64,000 nucleotides of DNA from an uncultured Hungatella sp. (GCA_947066955.1 CAMTAF010000003.1:1-64000), one strand, 5' to 3'. Counted from the stretch's first letter, positions 18,629-27,242 are shown. Program-made: numbers and translations. The notes: generated by a model from the sequence alone, not told the origin.

Positions 18629-20020
18629 TTATGTTTCAACGGCAGCAGTACCACCGCTTAACAGGTTCTTCATCACCGCTATCAGTTCGGGAGACTTTTG
18701 TAGCTGCTCTAACAATGCCTTAATATCAGTCTCGGAATTAGTGTTCTCTGTCGGCTTAGCCTTTTTCAAATCAGATACAGAATAAAACTCCTGTTCAAAG
18801 ACTTTAGCATTCTCTTTTCGGTTCTCGTCCAGAACATGGGCATAAACCCTTGTCACCATGTCTGCCGTTGCATGTCCGGTGTCACCCTGTACTGACTTGA
18901 TATCACCTTTTGAGAGCATCAGTTTATAGGTGGTAGAGGAATGACGCAGGCTGTGGAAAACCACATTCGGCAGAGCGGCTTTCTCTTTCAGCTTTTTAAA
19001 GGATTCCTCTAAAAGCCTGTTCTCACATGGATACCCATTGTCTAAGGCAACTACAAGGTCGAAATCATGGTATTCACTTCCTAAGAACGCCTTTGCTTTC
19101 TCTTGTTGTTCTCCCCATTTTCTCAGTATATTGGCAACAGTGACAGGCAACCATACACGCCTTACTGAACTTTTTGTTTTCGGTGCCTTTAAAACCCTTC
19201 TCGTAGTAGATTCTGCCTTTAGTGGCTGAAATACATGGTATACATCTTTATTGTCAAGCGTATTGAGAGCTTTTAAAGAAACCCGTTCCAATTCCCTGTC
19301 TATCTCTATATAGGCATTATCATTTGCAATATCTTTATCGGAGATATGGACACGCTCCCACTGTAACCCTAGAATCTCTCCCACCCTCAAAGAACAGGCA
19401 AAAGCTAAGTGTATGGCTACATACAGTCTTTCGTCCTCGCATTCATCAAGGGCTTTTCGGATTGTATCAGTATCCCAGATAGCTCTCTTTTCATATTCCG
19501 TTTTGGGCGGTGTAGCACCGTCCATAGGGTTCTTGCCTATGATATCCCATTTGACCGCCTGTTTGAAAGCACAGTTGAGAAGTTTGCATATCTTACCTAT
19601 TGTTTTATCTGTGACATATTTTGTTCTTGCCTTATGGGTTTTTGTTGACACCGCAGGCGTGGTCTTTAGCGTCTGGATATACTTGTCTATCATACGGGAA
19701 TTAATTTTCTGTATTTTAACACTCCCGATAAAAGGATTGATATAATTGTCAATCAGGCTTGTATTGCTGTCATAGACAGATAACCCCCATTTCTTCTGTG
19801 CGTATATATCTACAAATTCTTTCAGAAATTCTTCCAGTGTTTCATCTTTGGGAGCGACAAAGGTATTATTTATCTGCTGGTTCTCAACTTCTGCCTTTCT
19901 TGCTTTTGCTGTTTTATGGTCTGAAAAGGATTCCCATTTCTGCTTGGTCTTTCCGTTTTCATCAACATATCGGTATACTACGGAATAACTGCCATTCTCT
20001 CTTTTTACGATTGTTGCCAT
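18629..20020 (-). CDS. int: Tyrosine-type site-specific integrase of element 1
   Basis: 463 residues. The N-terminal arm-binding-type domain (MATIVKRENGSYSVVYRYVD) is followed by a SAM-like core-binding domain (about 60-165) and the catalytic domain. Catalytic residues are visible: Arg212 in SLRVGEILGLQW, His356/Arg359 in HSLRHSS, His383 in TGHATADM and the nucleophile Tyr393 in RVYAHVLDE. The gene ends about 320 bases from attL and reads towards it, with the tRNA and terminator between. RBS GGAGG precedes the ATG, and the Xis-like gene lies two bases upstream, so they are co-transcribed. Element 2 holds a related but broken copy. Confidence 0.96.
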   Translation of the reverse strand: MATIVKRENGSYSVVYRYVDENGKTKQKWESFSDHKTAKARKAEVENQQINNTFVAPKDETLEEFLKEFVDIYAQKKWGLSVYDSNTSLIDNYINPFIGSVKIQKINSRMIDKYIQTLKTTPAVSTKTHKARTKYVTDKTIGKICKLLNCAFKQAVKWDIIGKNPMDGATPPKTEYEKRAIWDTDTIRKALDECEDERLYVAIHLAFACSLRVGEILGLQWERVHISDKDIANDNAYIEIDRELERVSLKALNTLDNKDVYHVFQPLKAESTTRRVLKAPKTKSSVRRVWLPVTVANILRKWGEQQEKAKAFLGSEYHDFDLVVALDNGYPCENRLLEESFKKLKEKAALPNVVFHSLRHSSTTYKLMLSKGDIKSVQGDTGHATADMVTRVYAHVLDENRKENAKVFEQEFYSVSDLKKAKPTENTNSETDIKALLEQLQKSPELIAVMKNLLSGGTAAVET

Positions 20021-20022
20021 GA

Positions 20023-20397
20023 TTAAAACCCTCCGTTCTTCTGTACTGGATTATTGAGCCACCTGTAAAAATCTTCTTTGGAAATCCTTATGGAATTTCC
20101 CACACGGACTACCCGAAAAGGAGCATTTTTGATTAGTGCATATGCGGCGGTTCTTGAAATCTGCAAAATGTTCTGTATGTCTTCCACATGATAGACTTTC
20201 ACTGTATCATCATTAACAGTTGATGGTATGGTAAGTTGAGTAAGTTTATTTTTCTTCTGTTCTTTTAGTTGCTCTAATACTTTTCTCGTATTTTTCATAG
20301 AAAATAATCCGAGTTCCTCCAAGACATCTGCTGAAAGTAAAGTCAATATATCTGCGGTGTCCTTTTGTAAAAATTTAAAAGTATCTGACGTACTCAT
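20023..20397 (-). CDS. Excisionase-like helix-turn-helix protein
   Basis: 124 residues. The C-terminal half (VYHVEDIQNILQISRTAAYALIKN, then FRVVRVGNSIRISKEDFYRWL) is a MerR-like winged HTH of the excisionase/DNA-binding family found next to integrases. The N-terminal 60 residues are helical and unassigned. It ends two bases before the integrase start, so the two are coupled. By family it would bend DNA at the att arms and bias recombination towards excision. GGAGGG precedes the ATG. Confidence 0.85.
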   Translation of the reverse strand: MSTSDTFKFLQKDTADILTLLSADVLEELGLFSMKNTRKVLEQLKEQKKNKLTQLTIPSTVNDDTVKVYHVEDIQNILQISRTAAYALIKNAPFRVVRVGNSIRISKEDFYRWLNNPVQKNGGF

Positions 20398-20431
20398 ATA
20401 AAACCCTCCTAGTCAAAATCTCATGGAAATA

Positions 20432-20647
20432 TCAATAAAACGGTAAACAACATTCTTCATTTTCTTCTAAGGTTGTCTTACTGGAATCATTGGCAAGGAT
20501 TAAAGCCTGTCCGTGCTGAATAAGCATTAACCCCACCTTATTAAGTGCTTTTGGTATACAATCATCTAAAGAAACCTCAAACTCTATTTTGACTTTCACG
20601 CAAGATGAATCTTCTTTTGTTCCCTCAAATTCTTTTTTGATATTCAT
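20432..20647 (-). CDS. Small element protein, unknown
   Basis: 71 residues, acidic, with four cysteines (SSCVKVKIEFEV, LDDCIPKAL, ECCLPFY). An AAGGAG site lies ahead of the ATG. It sits in the same minus-strand series as the integrase and serine recombinase. No family is recognised and no signal or membrane segment is seen. Confidence 0.55.
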   Translation of the reverse strand: MNIKKEFEGTKEDSSCVKVKIEFEVSLDDCIPKALNKVGLMLIQHGQALILANDSSKTTLEENEECCLPFY

Positions 20648-20686
20648 AATGGCTCTCCTTTTTTAAACAAATCTCTCATTGTATCT

Positions 20687-21313
20687 TTATGGTGCCTCTG
20701 CTTCTGTAAGTTCCTTTACAAACGCATAATAAGTATTGGGTTTTAACCCTAACTCTCTCATTGCCTGCCTGTTTGTGATTTCTCTCTTTAAAACTCTGTG
20801 ATAAGCTTCATCAAATCTCTCCGGCTTCGGAATTTTTGCTCTGCCAAACTTTATTCCTTTTGCCTTTGCGGATTCAATGCCCTCTCTCTGTCTCCTCCTT
20901 ATTTCCTCCCTTTCCCGTTCAGCAACATATGATAGAATTTCGAAAGTCAGTTTTGCTATAAAGCGTTTGTCTAAAGTTTTTTCTTCCTGTGCCGTACTTA
21001 GTAGAGGATAATTAATCACTCTTATATCACACTTTCTTTCTTCGGTGATATAATTCCACTCCTTTGCCATTTCTGAATAGTTGCGGCCTAACCTATCGAG
21101 GTCAAGGATAACAACCTCGTCTCCCTCTTGCAGAGATTTAACCATGCTCTGATACGCTGGACGGGAAAAGTCCTTTCCCGACTGCTTGTCAATAAAAATA
21201 TCTCTCTCCATTACGCCCTCAAGCAACAGGGCATCTCTCTGCCGTGCTTCATTTTGCGTCTTGCTTGAAACTCTGATATAGCCGAATCTACGATTCTCTG
21301 TCTGCTCTTTCAT
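20687..21313 (-). CDS. Serine recombinase (resolvase/invertase family)
   Basis: 208 residues from the ATG at 21313, eight bases behind AAGGAG; an upstream GTG at 21322 abuts the ribosome site and is unlikely. The catalytic domain shows RFGYIRVSSKTQNEARQRDAL with the nucleophilic serine (first Ser of RVSS), then DLDRLGRNY and the E-helix EREREEIRRRQREG. The C-terminal HTH is REITNRQAMRELGLKPNTYY. The size fits resolvases/invertases, not the large integrases. It could resolve element multimers or invert DNA, but no obvious inversion site pair was seen. Confidence 0.9.
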   Translation of the reverse strand: MKEQTENRRFGYIRVSSKTQNEARQRDALLLEGVMERDIFIDKQSGKDFSRPAYQSMVKSLQEGDEVVILDLDRLGRNYSEMAKEWNYITEERKCDIRVINYPLLSTAQEEKTLDKRFIAKLTFEILSYVAEREREEIRRRQREGIESAKAKGIKFGRAKIPKPERFDEAYHRVLKREITNRQAMRELGLKPNTYYAFVKELTEAEAP

Positions 21314-21415
21314 GTCAGTCACTCCTTTTCTTTATTTTGACGAAACGATTGAACCACAGAGCATTTGAAAAGTAAAGACGCGATTTAAAATATTTATAAA
21401 TATTGTATAATTCAT

Positions 21416-21456
21416 TTTTCAAACAGGGGAGATTCTTTGTCTCCCTTGTTTGAAAA
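21416..21456. other. Stem-loop in the 21314-21595 intergenic region
   Basis: TTTTCAAACAGGGGAG (21416-21431) pairs with CTCCCTTGTTTGAAAA (21441-21456), a near-perfect 16-bp stem. It may terminate the minus-strand genes from 22455. The rest of the 282-base gap is AT-rich and shows no gene. Confidence 0.65.
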
Positions 21457-21595
21457 TGTGGATAATCATTCGTAAATGGATAATTGAAAAAGTATACTTA
21501 TTCAAACTCTTTTGTATTAGGTGAAAGGTACTCTGTTATTTTGGAAATTATGACAAAATGACAATACCCCATAATTATTTTCATAATTACTAATA

Positions 21596-22000
21596 TTAAA
21601 AGTATCTCGGATTTTGGGAGCATTGAGCAATCTCCTCTCCTGTAATATGTCTTGTAATTGTTCTCTCACAGCAGTTAAAGTAAGCTGATAATTCGCTTAC
21701 AGAAGATATACCATGATTCTGAATCACTTTTTTAATTTCATTTTTGGTAACTTTGGGAGGTCTTCCGCCATTTGCTCCCCCTTTTTTGGCTTTTGTATAT
21801 CTGCGGTCATATTTATCAATAAGCGGAATAACTTGTACAAGAAATACTTCTGCTATAGAATTGATTGGTGGATATGCCCCCATAGTTCCGTACAAAATTA
21901 TTGAAGTTGCGAAGTCTTTAAACTGTTCCTCGGATAAAGCCTTGTAAGCAGGCTTTATATAATCATTGTAAACAAAGAAGCCTTTATTCACTCGTTCCAT
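21596..22000 (-). CDS. DUF6291-like element protein with C-terminal HTH
   Basis: 134 residues. The N-terminal part (GFFVYNDYIKPAYKALSEEQFKDF, AEVFLVQVIPLIDKYDRRY) resembles the DUF6291-type helical domain common in phage and element replication modules. A KKGGANGGRPPK hinge leads to a C-terminal HTH (SSVSELSAYFNCCERTITRHI). The arrangement suggests a DNA-binding replication or regulatory accessory protein. It lies 14 bases downstream of a second protein of similar N-terminal type. Confidence 0.65.
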   Translation of the reverse strand: MERVNKGFFVYNDYIKPAYKALSEEQFKDFATSIILYGTMGAYPPINSIAEVFLVQVIPLIDKYDRRYTKAKKGGANGGRPPKVTKNEIKKVIQNHGISSVSELSAYFNCCERTITRHITGEEIAQCSQNPRYF

Positions 22001-22014
22001 TTGCAGTACACCCC

Positions 22015-22455
22015 TTAAAGTTTAACTCCGTTGGTTGCGTTGATTATCTGCTCAACGGAATTTGCATGGATTCTGTCTTCGGGGTGATTATAATAATTAA
22101 GATTATGCTTGTCTTTGGCGCAGTCCTCCAAATACTTTGCATACTGATTATCAAGGACAGGGGTAATATTCTCCATAACCCCTCTGATAATTGGATTGTT
22201 GGTTATGTGTGTTCCTGCTATTCCGTAGGCGATTAAATCTTCGAGGAATAAAAGAGCAAGGTCAGCGTCTGCTTTTTTAAGCAGTACATATGATTTTAAA
22301 TGGCTTGGGAAAAATACGAACCCTCTGCCACGGTCTGGTATCTCTACTTTACGAATATCTTCCTCTTTAGGTTCACTTTCCAAAATATCACTAAGCATGG
22401 TATCTATTAAAGGTAGTTCCGTTAAACTGTTAAATTCTGTGATTTCATCAAACAT
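22015..22455 (-). CDS. DUF6291-like element protein
   Basis: 146 residues. The central segment (FFPSHLKSYVLLKKADADLALL, LIAYGIAGTHITNN, IIRGVMENITPVLDNQYAKY) parallels the N-terminal domain of the neighbouring 134-residue protein, so the two may be diverged duplicates or partners. There is no HTH at its C-terminus. AAGGAG lies ahead of the ATG. The upstream region holds long inverted repeats, which may regulate it or be an element replication site. Confidence 0.6.
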   Translation of the reverse strand: MFDEITEFNSLTELPLIDTMLSDILESEPKEEDIRKVEIPDRGRGFVFFPSHLKSYVLLKKADADLALLFLEDLIAYGIAGTHITNNPIIRGVMENITPVLDNQYAKYLEDCAKDKHNLNYYNHPEDRIHANSVEQIINATNGVKL

Positions 22456-22506
22456 CTGATTGTCTCCTTATTCTAATATCTGTCGATATGTTATTTTAGA
22501 AGCTTT

Positions 22507-22769
22507 GATTTCTTCACTTCATGTATTCAGATAAAAAGGTGAATCCTCTATCTGAATAAGCATGAAATGAAGAAATCTCTATATCTGTCTTTGATGATAG
22601 ATATAGTCTGAATCTTCCTGCTTCAATAAGGTGGGATTCAGTGGAAACTCTCTCTTCACTTCTTTCTCTTGAACTCAAATGATTTTTAATAATTCCTTAT
22701 ATTATCATTCACTTAAAGTTTATTGTCTATTTTTTTATCGGTGAATAAAAAATAGTCAAAAACTTTAAG
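22507..22769. other. Structured non-coding region with two long inverted repeats
   Basis: Arm 22507-22533 pairs with 22549-22577 (core TTCAGATA with TATCTGAA and GATTTCTTCA with the matching TGAAGAAATC). TATATCT/AGATATA and GAATC/GGATTC form smaller hairpins behind it. A second inverted repeat pairs about 22712-22737 with 22745-22769 (CTTAAAGTTT with AAACTTTAAG, CTATTTTTT with AAAAAATAG). No supported ORF lies in 22456-22929. It could be a leader RNA of the minus-strand gene or an element replication origin. Confidence 0.6.
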
Positions 22770-22929
22770 TTTGTTGAGATTATGAGTGGTTATAAGAGTA
22801 AGAGTGGTTTCAATAGTCGTTTTACTGATATTGTTGGTAATATATTCGCCTTTAAGTCAGTTGCAAAGTTAACCGCCACCGTCTCTAAGGCTAATAAACA
22901 TTATAACTTTATAATGCTTATTAACATTA

Positions 22930-23340
22930 TTATGAATCAGAAACAGCTATATACAGTATGTCTATAATAGAAGTTCTGAAAACCATATGTCTTGGCTTTT
23001 GTATATGAAAGTGCCGTTTCTTTAATTTTTTATAATAATGATTAAACAGCTCTGTTTCTTCTTCGTTCATTGATTCAGGATTTTGTATTTGAACTTTTGC
23101 TACTTGGTAGGTTCTACCATTAGATATACGTATTTTTACTAAGAAGAATTTAGGTTCATTCTTTAATTCTTTTTTTGTTTCGTGAATAGAAAAATCTCCA
23201 TTTTCTTCATCAAACAAAGCGCAAGACCAAGAAGTAATACCTTTAAAGCAATCGTTAACTTCGTCAAAGTAATCATAAAAATCAATTTCTCCGTTTTCAT
23301 ATTTTGTTTTGAGTTCCGCTTTCTTTTCCTCGTTAATCAT
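22930..23340 (-). CDS. Hypothetical element protein
   Basis: 136 residues, charged, starting MINEEKKAELKTKYENGEID behind GAAAGGA. It has an alpha-beta appearance (FFLVKIRISNGRTYQVAKVQI) and a basic C-terminus (YYKKLKKRHFHIQKPRH). No domain is recognised and there is no signal peptide. Codon use is AT-rich like the rest of the element. Confidence 0.55.
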   Translation of the reverse strand: MINEEKKAELKTKYENGEIDFYDYFDEVNDCFKGITSWSCALFDEENGDFSIHETKKELKNEPKFFLVKIRISNGRTYQVAKVQIQNPESMNEEETELFNHYYKKLKKRHFHIQKPRHMVFRTSIIDILYIAVSDS

Positions 23341-23885
23341 TTTCTTTATCCTTTCTTTTTAATGTTGATAATTAAATTAAACCGGCTTGTCTGATTTTAT
23401 ATTATTCACTTAATGTTCTTTTGATGTCATAAAATCTAGAAATTTTTGGATAAATTATATGAATACCATTATAGATTCTTTTTTATGCTTTATTTGTCAT
23501 AATATGTCACCTCTTTTAAAAATATTTCAATTTTAACACTTTCAAATAAATATTAATCTACCTCTGACCCATAAAAATCACCCCCAATCTAAAGGTTTTA
23601 TGCCACATTGTTATATACGATAAAAAGGGAAGTTGTCTCAGACCAAAACCAATGATTAACCAACTTTCTCTCTTTTGCTCAAAAATAAGATAAATTTAGA
23701 GTGGTATCATTGGCTATATTGCACATTAGATATTAACTTTTGAACACGTTTCCACCCACAGGGAACTGTTTTAAGGCTAAAAGACATAGAATAATCCTTT
23801 GCATTTTCTCCAATGTAACAACACCCCTTGAAATGTATTCAAGAGGTGTTCATCAGTACTACCTTATAAGATTATCTGTCTATGA
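23341..23885. other. AT-rich gene-free region
   Basis: 545 bases with no supported ORF. The only clear structure is the inverted repeat 23820-23832 / 23838-23850 (AACACCCCTTGAA with TTCAAGAGGTGTT, one mismatch), placed to terminate the minus-strand gene that ends at 23886. The remainder shows short AT-rich runs without repeats I could define. Confidence 0.6.
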
Positions 23886-24509
23886 TTATTCCAACTGCTC
23901 TTTTAATAAATCTATGAATACTTCCATTCTTGAATATTCACTTTGGGGATAAACATCTATAAGCGTGGCATTATCGCCAGTTATAAGAACCACAGCCGAA
24001 CTTTCATCACTTTTTCCTTTTGAATAAATAAATTTGACAACATAAATCTGCCCCTCGTCATTACCTGTTTCTTTTGTGACAGATTTTATTTCGCAATCAG
24101 AGAATGTTGCTGACACAATATCTTCTGCCATTTTCTCACCTTTGCTTTTTTCACTGAACATAGAACAAAGTATTATTATTGCTATTAGCAGAACAGCAAG
24201 TATCTTTACATTACGGTATTTGTTCTTTGCAAAGAAATTAGATGTGTCCTTGTCTTTTGTTACCTGTTTTATATCATCTGTAAACCCTTTAGTCATTTCT
24301 TTTGCTTTCTCTGCATATTTTTGTGCCTGCTCACCTGTTGCTTCATTAGCACTGTTACCAATCGCTTTCGCTGAATCCATGACTGCTACGGCTGTGTTTT
24401 TTAACGCTTCTTTCGCACTCCCTATATCAGAAGATGAAAGACTGCCCCCACAGTAAGGACAGAATTTGCTGTCGTTTTTAATCTGGTTACCACAATGTGA
24501 ACAATACAT
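23886..24509 (-). CDS. Zinc-ribbon membrane protein
   Basis: 207 residues. The N-terminal double-CxxC zinc ribbon (MYCSHCGNQIKNDSKFCPYCG) is followed by an Ala/Lys-rich helical linker, one transmembrane segment (ILAVLLIAIIILCSMF) and a C-terminal beta-like domain (QIYVVKFIYSKG, SAVVLITGDNATLID). The ribbon would be cytoplasmic and the C-terminal domain extracytoplasmic. The neighbouring gene has the same ribbon-TM-outer-domain plan, so the two are probably functionally linked. The function is unknown. Confidence 0.75.
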   Translation of the reverse strand: MYCSHCGNQIKNDSKFCPYCGGSLSSSDIGSAKEALKNTAVAVMDSAKAIGNSANEATGEQAQKYAEKAKEMTKGFTDDIKQVTKDKDTSNFFAKNKYRNVKILAVLLIAIIILCSMFSEKSKGEKMAEDIVSATFSDCEIKSVTKETGNDEGQIYVVKFIYSKGKSDESSAVVLITGDNATLIDVYPQSEYSRMEVFIDLLKEQLE

Positions 24510-24527
24510 TTCATTTTCTCCTTTCGC

Positions 24528-26054
24528 CTATTCGACACTTACCAGTTCAGAATTATCAAACCAATTACAATATTGTAAATCTGTTGTCGCAAATATATTT
24601 AATACTCTTTTCTCGTCTCCTCTATCCCATACTTCCATTATGTAATATGCATTTTCAAGTTCCCACGTCAGATAATATCTGGAAGTATCATTTATGTCTC
24701 GGCATATACATGGATTTACACTTTGTATTTCTTCCGGTAAATCTATAAATTCAATGCTATTGTATTGTGGAATTGCTGGATTCGCAGAAATAAGCTGCTT
24801 TTCAAAAACTATTATTCCGTCTTTAGTAATTCCATAAACTAAATAATCTACAACGGTTAAATATACATAAAGGTCTTGTGTTGCATCTGGATCAACGCCA
24901 GACATTCCAACATATCTCTCAAAATCACCAGAAGGTACTTTTTTGAGTGTCCCAAAGTTTATTGTACCGAATACATGAGAATCCTTGCCTATAATATCTG
25001 CCGTAAGCGGTACATATGGGATTAGTTCCCCCATTTCTGATAAAATACCACTGTCATAAGCTGTCAATGGTTGTTTAAAGCCAGAATCTGTATCATTCTC
25101 TGATTTCAAGCTTTCATCATCAGATGAAGAACCGCCAAATTGATATGTACCCTGTATTACATTATTCAGTTGAATGTATTGAGCCGATACGGAAAGAGTA
25201 TTTTCATCAATCACTGATATGTCGATTGTCTGATTGCGCATAAAATCATCATCACAGGTAATTATATCGGCTTTATACGTGTCATTACCATTACTATAAA
25301 ATTCACCCTCTCCATATAAAACTGGTACAGTCTTTTCAGTTACACTTATTATAAATGTGCTATCAGAGTAAATGAAAAGCATATACTCTATATCATTACT
25401 TGTGTATCCATAATACCCCTCTTTTAGCAGAGTATCCCCAGTAACATTTGGGCTTACCATATTGTCTGCATCATACCCATTTGTATTGTCCTCTAATGCG
25501 TCAGCTTCGGACATATACTGGTACTCTACACAAAGAAATAGAAGTGAATTATCATCAGAAGAAATGGTTATGCTGTTGCCAGTCGGTATAATTGAAAATT
25601 TCTTATCAATAAAACTTCCCGATTCATCATCTGATATACTCCCGACATAATTACCATTGTCATTATCAATACTTCCTGAAAGAAGAAGAAAATTACCGGA
25701 TTCATCATAGCCAGTCATATTAAAGGTATATTGACCACTAACATCTTTTGCAATCGTGATTCTGTCAAGTTCATTAGCATAAGTTCCTGTATTTAATATA
25801 TTTTCATCTGAAATATCTTCATGTTGTGCAGGCTCCTGTACAGCTGTTTCAATATTTGAACTCTTGCTCGTTTGGTTCTTTGTTATAACAAATATACCAA
25901 CTGCAACACCAAGAATCAGAACACCTATTAACCCTATAATTATAGCTGTTTTCTTTTTTGGTGGGCTTGAAGCTGTATTTTTTACTTTTTTCCCACAGTT
26001 CGGACAAAACTGCGCATCATTCGACAATTTTGCTCCACATTCTTTACAAAACAT
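24528..26054 (-). CDS. Zinc-ribbon membrane protein with large extracytoplasmic domain
   Basis: 508 residues from the ATG at 26054, six bases behind AGGAGGT; the frame extends to 26090 without a ribosome site. Zinc ribbon FCKECGAKLSNDAQFCPNCG, then a Lys-rich stop-transfer region, a transmembrane helix (AIIIGLIGVLILGVAVGIFV), and about 430 residues of beta-rich, Asp/Ser/Asn-rich sequence with recurring GTY and G-Y motifs (NTGTYANELDRI, KEGYYGYTSNDIEYML, IQGTYQFGG) that suggest repeated lipocalin-like or beta-sandwich units. It may sense or display something at the surface. It is 18 bases upstream of the second zinc-ribbon gene in the same orientation. Confidence 0.75.
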   Translation of the reverse strand: MFCKECGAKLSNDAQFCPNCGKKVKNTASSPPKKKTAIIIGLIGVLILGVAVGIFVITKNQTSKSSNIETAVQEPAQHEDISDENILNTGTYANELDRITIAKDVSGQYTFNMTGYDESGNFLLLSGSIDNDNGNYVGSISDDESGSFIDKKFSIIPTGNSITISSDDNSLLFLCVEYQYMSEADALEDNTNGYDADNMVSPNVTGDTLLKEGYYGYTSNDIEYMLFIYSDSTFIISVTEKTVPVLYGEGEFYSNGNDTYKADIITCDDDFMRNQTIDISVIDENTLSVSAQYIQLNNVIQGTYQFGGSSSDDESLKSENDTDSGFKQPLTAYDSGILSEMGELIPYVPLTADIIGKDSHVFGTINFGTLKKVPSGDFERYVGMSGVDPDATQDLYVYLTVVDYLVYGITKDGIIVFEKQLISANPAIPQYNSIEFIDLPEEIQSVNPCICRDINDTSRYYLTWELENAYYIMEVWDRGDEKRVLNIFATTDLQYCNWFDNSELVSVE

Positions 26055-26227
26055 GATTTTACCTCCTATAAACGGTATTTTATAAGTCATTTTTTCTTAA
26101 TGCTATACAAGCCATAGATATATTATAGTGCAACAGGCGTAAATATTCAACGCTATAAGCGCATATATTTTGCGCCCAATGCACATTTTCACAAGTAGAA
26201 TACACAATAAGCACAGGAGGATTTCAC

Positions 26228-26527
26228 ATGATTGAAGGGTTGCCGGACAGGCTGAAAGAAGCACGTATGAGAATAAACCTCTCACGGAAGGAAGTAGCAG
26301 AGCATTTTGACATATCTTCGTCAATCATTGCCGGATATGAAACAGGCTACCGCACACCGTCAACAGAGGTTTTAATCAAGCTGTCGGGGCTGTATCAATG
26401 CTCTCTTGATTATCTGGTGGGAAAGACAAAGGAAAATCAGATTGTTATTGACATAGACGGGCTTAATGAGATTCAAATATCAGCTATTCGCATAATGGTT
26501 GAAGCCATGAAGCAGAAGCATGAATAA
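26228..26527 (+). CDS. XRE-family HTH regulator of element 1
   Basis: 99 residues. The Cro/CI-type HTH is at residues 6-60 (RLKEARMRINLSRKEVAEHF, SSIIAGYETGYRTPS, LSGLYQCSLDYLVGK). A short C-terminal helix follows. AGGAGG sits at a good distance from the ATG. It is divergent from the zinc-ribbon genes, and the 26055-26227 gap between them is the likely operator region. By family it would repress element genes until induced. Confidence 0.88.
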   Translation: MIEGLPDRLKEARMRINLSRKEVAEHFDISSSIIAGYETGYRTPSTEVLIKLSGLYQCSLDYLVGKTKENQIVIDIDGLNEIQISAIRIMVEAMKQKHE

Positions 26528-26531
26528 CTGT

Positions 26532-26771
26532 TCATGCTTTCGTTTGGGTGTCCTCTGCTCCATGAATCTCCTTTAACGCCTTTTCTGTAAATTCATGGAG
26601 TTCATTCACGGAATATAAAAAGCATATGATACAGTCTAAAACCTGCTGTTCTGTATCTTCCCCCATTAGCCCCAAATGCACCGTATTTATGAGGTTAGAT
26701 AGCTCCCTAAGCCGATTTGAGATAGTAGTCATGTTTTCTGTTGCGGTAGTTAATCGTTCTTCTGTGTTCAT
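26532..26771 (-). CDS. Small hypothetical element protein
   Basis: 79 residues from the ATG at 26771, nine bases behind GGAG; a GTG at 26780 directly abuts the ribosome site. It is helical throughout (TATENMTTISNRLRELSNLI, CFLYSVNELHEFTEKALKEI) with two cysteines and no recognised family. It is convergent with the XRE gene (five bases apart). Confidence 0.5.
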   Translation of the reverse strand: MNTEERLTTATENMTTISNRLRELSNLINTVHLGLMGEDTEQQVLDCIICFLYSVNELHEFTEKALKEIHGAEDTQTKA

Positions 26772-27132
26772 CTTTGACACTCCTTCTTTCGAGGAACGAT
26801 TATACCATTCTTTTTGAGATTGTAATACTCTTTTACAAGGAAATATTTAAAAACACCATTTCGTGAAATGTAAGGATTTCAATGTGTTGAAGTAAGTTTC
26901 TGATTCAAAAACTGATATCAGTTCATAATAATTCATAATTGGTAACTTATAAAGCAAAGCATAATTTCTCTTGCTAACAAAATTGCTAACAGGACAGTAT
27001 GATATTGTGTGATATAAGACAAGAATAGTTGATATTTTGTGATAGTGGTATCGTTAAAGAACCTTGTATTCTCTATAACTGTGTGGTATTCTGTATCACA
27101 GAACAGGAGCGGACAGAAGATGTGTTTTAGTA

Positions 27133-27174
27133 CTCCTAAGCGATAGGTCGGACGTTCAAGTCGTCTCGGGGACG
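27133..27174 (+). tRNA. Middle att core followed by a diverged tRNA-Arg 3' half
   Basis: CTCCTAAG then a 34-nt tRNA-Arg(CCU) 3' half with a GACG/CGTC T stem and a CGGGGAC acceptor strand. It differs from the host 3' half at several stem positions. In a tandem arrangement this is the attP arm of element 2, which would restore the tRNA when element 2 alone is integrated (GTTTCCG/CGGGGAC still pairs, with G-U pairs). With element 1 inserted to its left it is cut off from the 5' half. Confidence 0.8.
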
Positions 27175-27179
27175 TTGGA

Positions 27180-27220
27180 AAGCATTGAAAACATTGGATT
27201 TTCAATGCTTTTCTTTTTTT
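27180..27220 (+). terminator. Terminator after the element-borne tRNA half
   Basis: AAGCATTGAAAA (27180-27191) with TTTTCAATGCTT (27199-27210) and a T-rich tail. Like the host tRNA it provides a tRNA terminator, which supports the view that element 2 carries a functional tRNA end. Confidence 0.85.
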
Positions 27221-27242
27221 TGTCTCAAGAGAAAACCAAAAG

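Larger units (their letters stand above)
18301..27140. mobile_element. Integrative element 1 (about 8.8 kb)
   Basis: Bounded by CTCCTAAG at 18301 and 27133. It is visibly more AT-rich than the flanks. It carries an intact tyrosine integrase and Xis-like gene at the left end, a serine recombinase, two DUF6291-like genes, structured non-coding DNA, two zinc-ribbon membrane proteins, an XRE regulator and a complete tRNA-Arg. No relaxase, coupling protein, type IV secretion or capsid gene is seen. It is therefore a small integrative, possibly satellite-like or mobilisable, element. TGCTAACA repeats near both ends look like integrase arm sites. Confidence 0.85.

Noticed and set aside
21416-21456. 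Serine-recombinase inversion site
   Set aside because: Only one inverted repeat copy is present, and no second copy flanks an invertible segment.
20687-22455. Element 1 as an intact prophage or conjugative element
   Set aside because: No capsid, portal, terminase, lysis, relaxase or type IV secretion gene is visible in 18301-27140.
22782-22967. Plus-strand ORF of 61 codons (MSGYKSKSGFNSRF...)
   Set aside because: No ribosome site, AT-rich non-coding context, overlaps the end of the minus-strand gene at 22930; composition is not protein-like in its second half.
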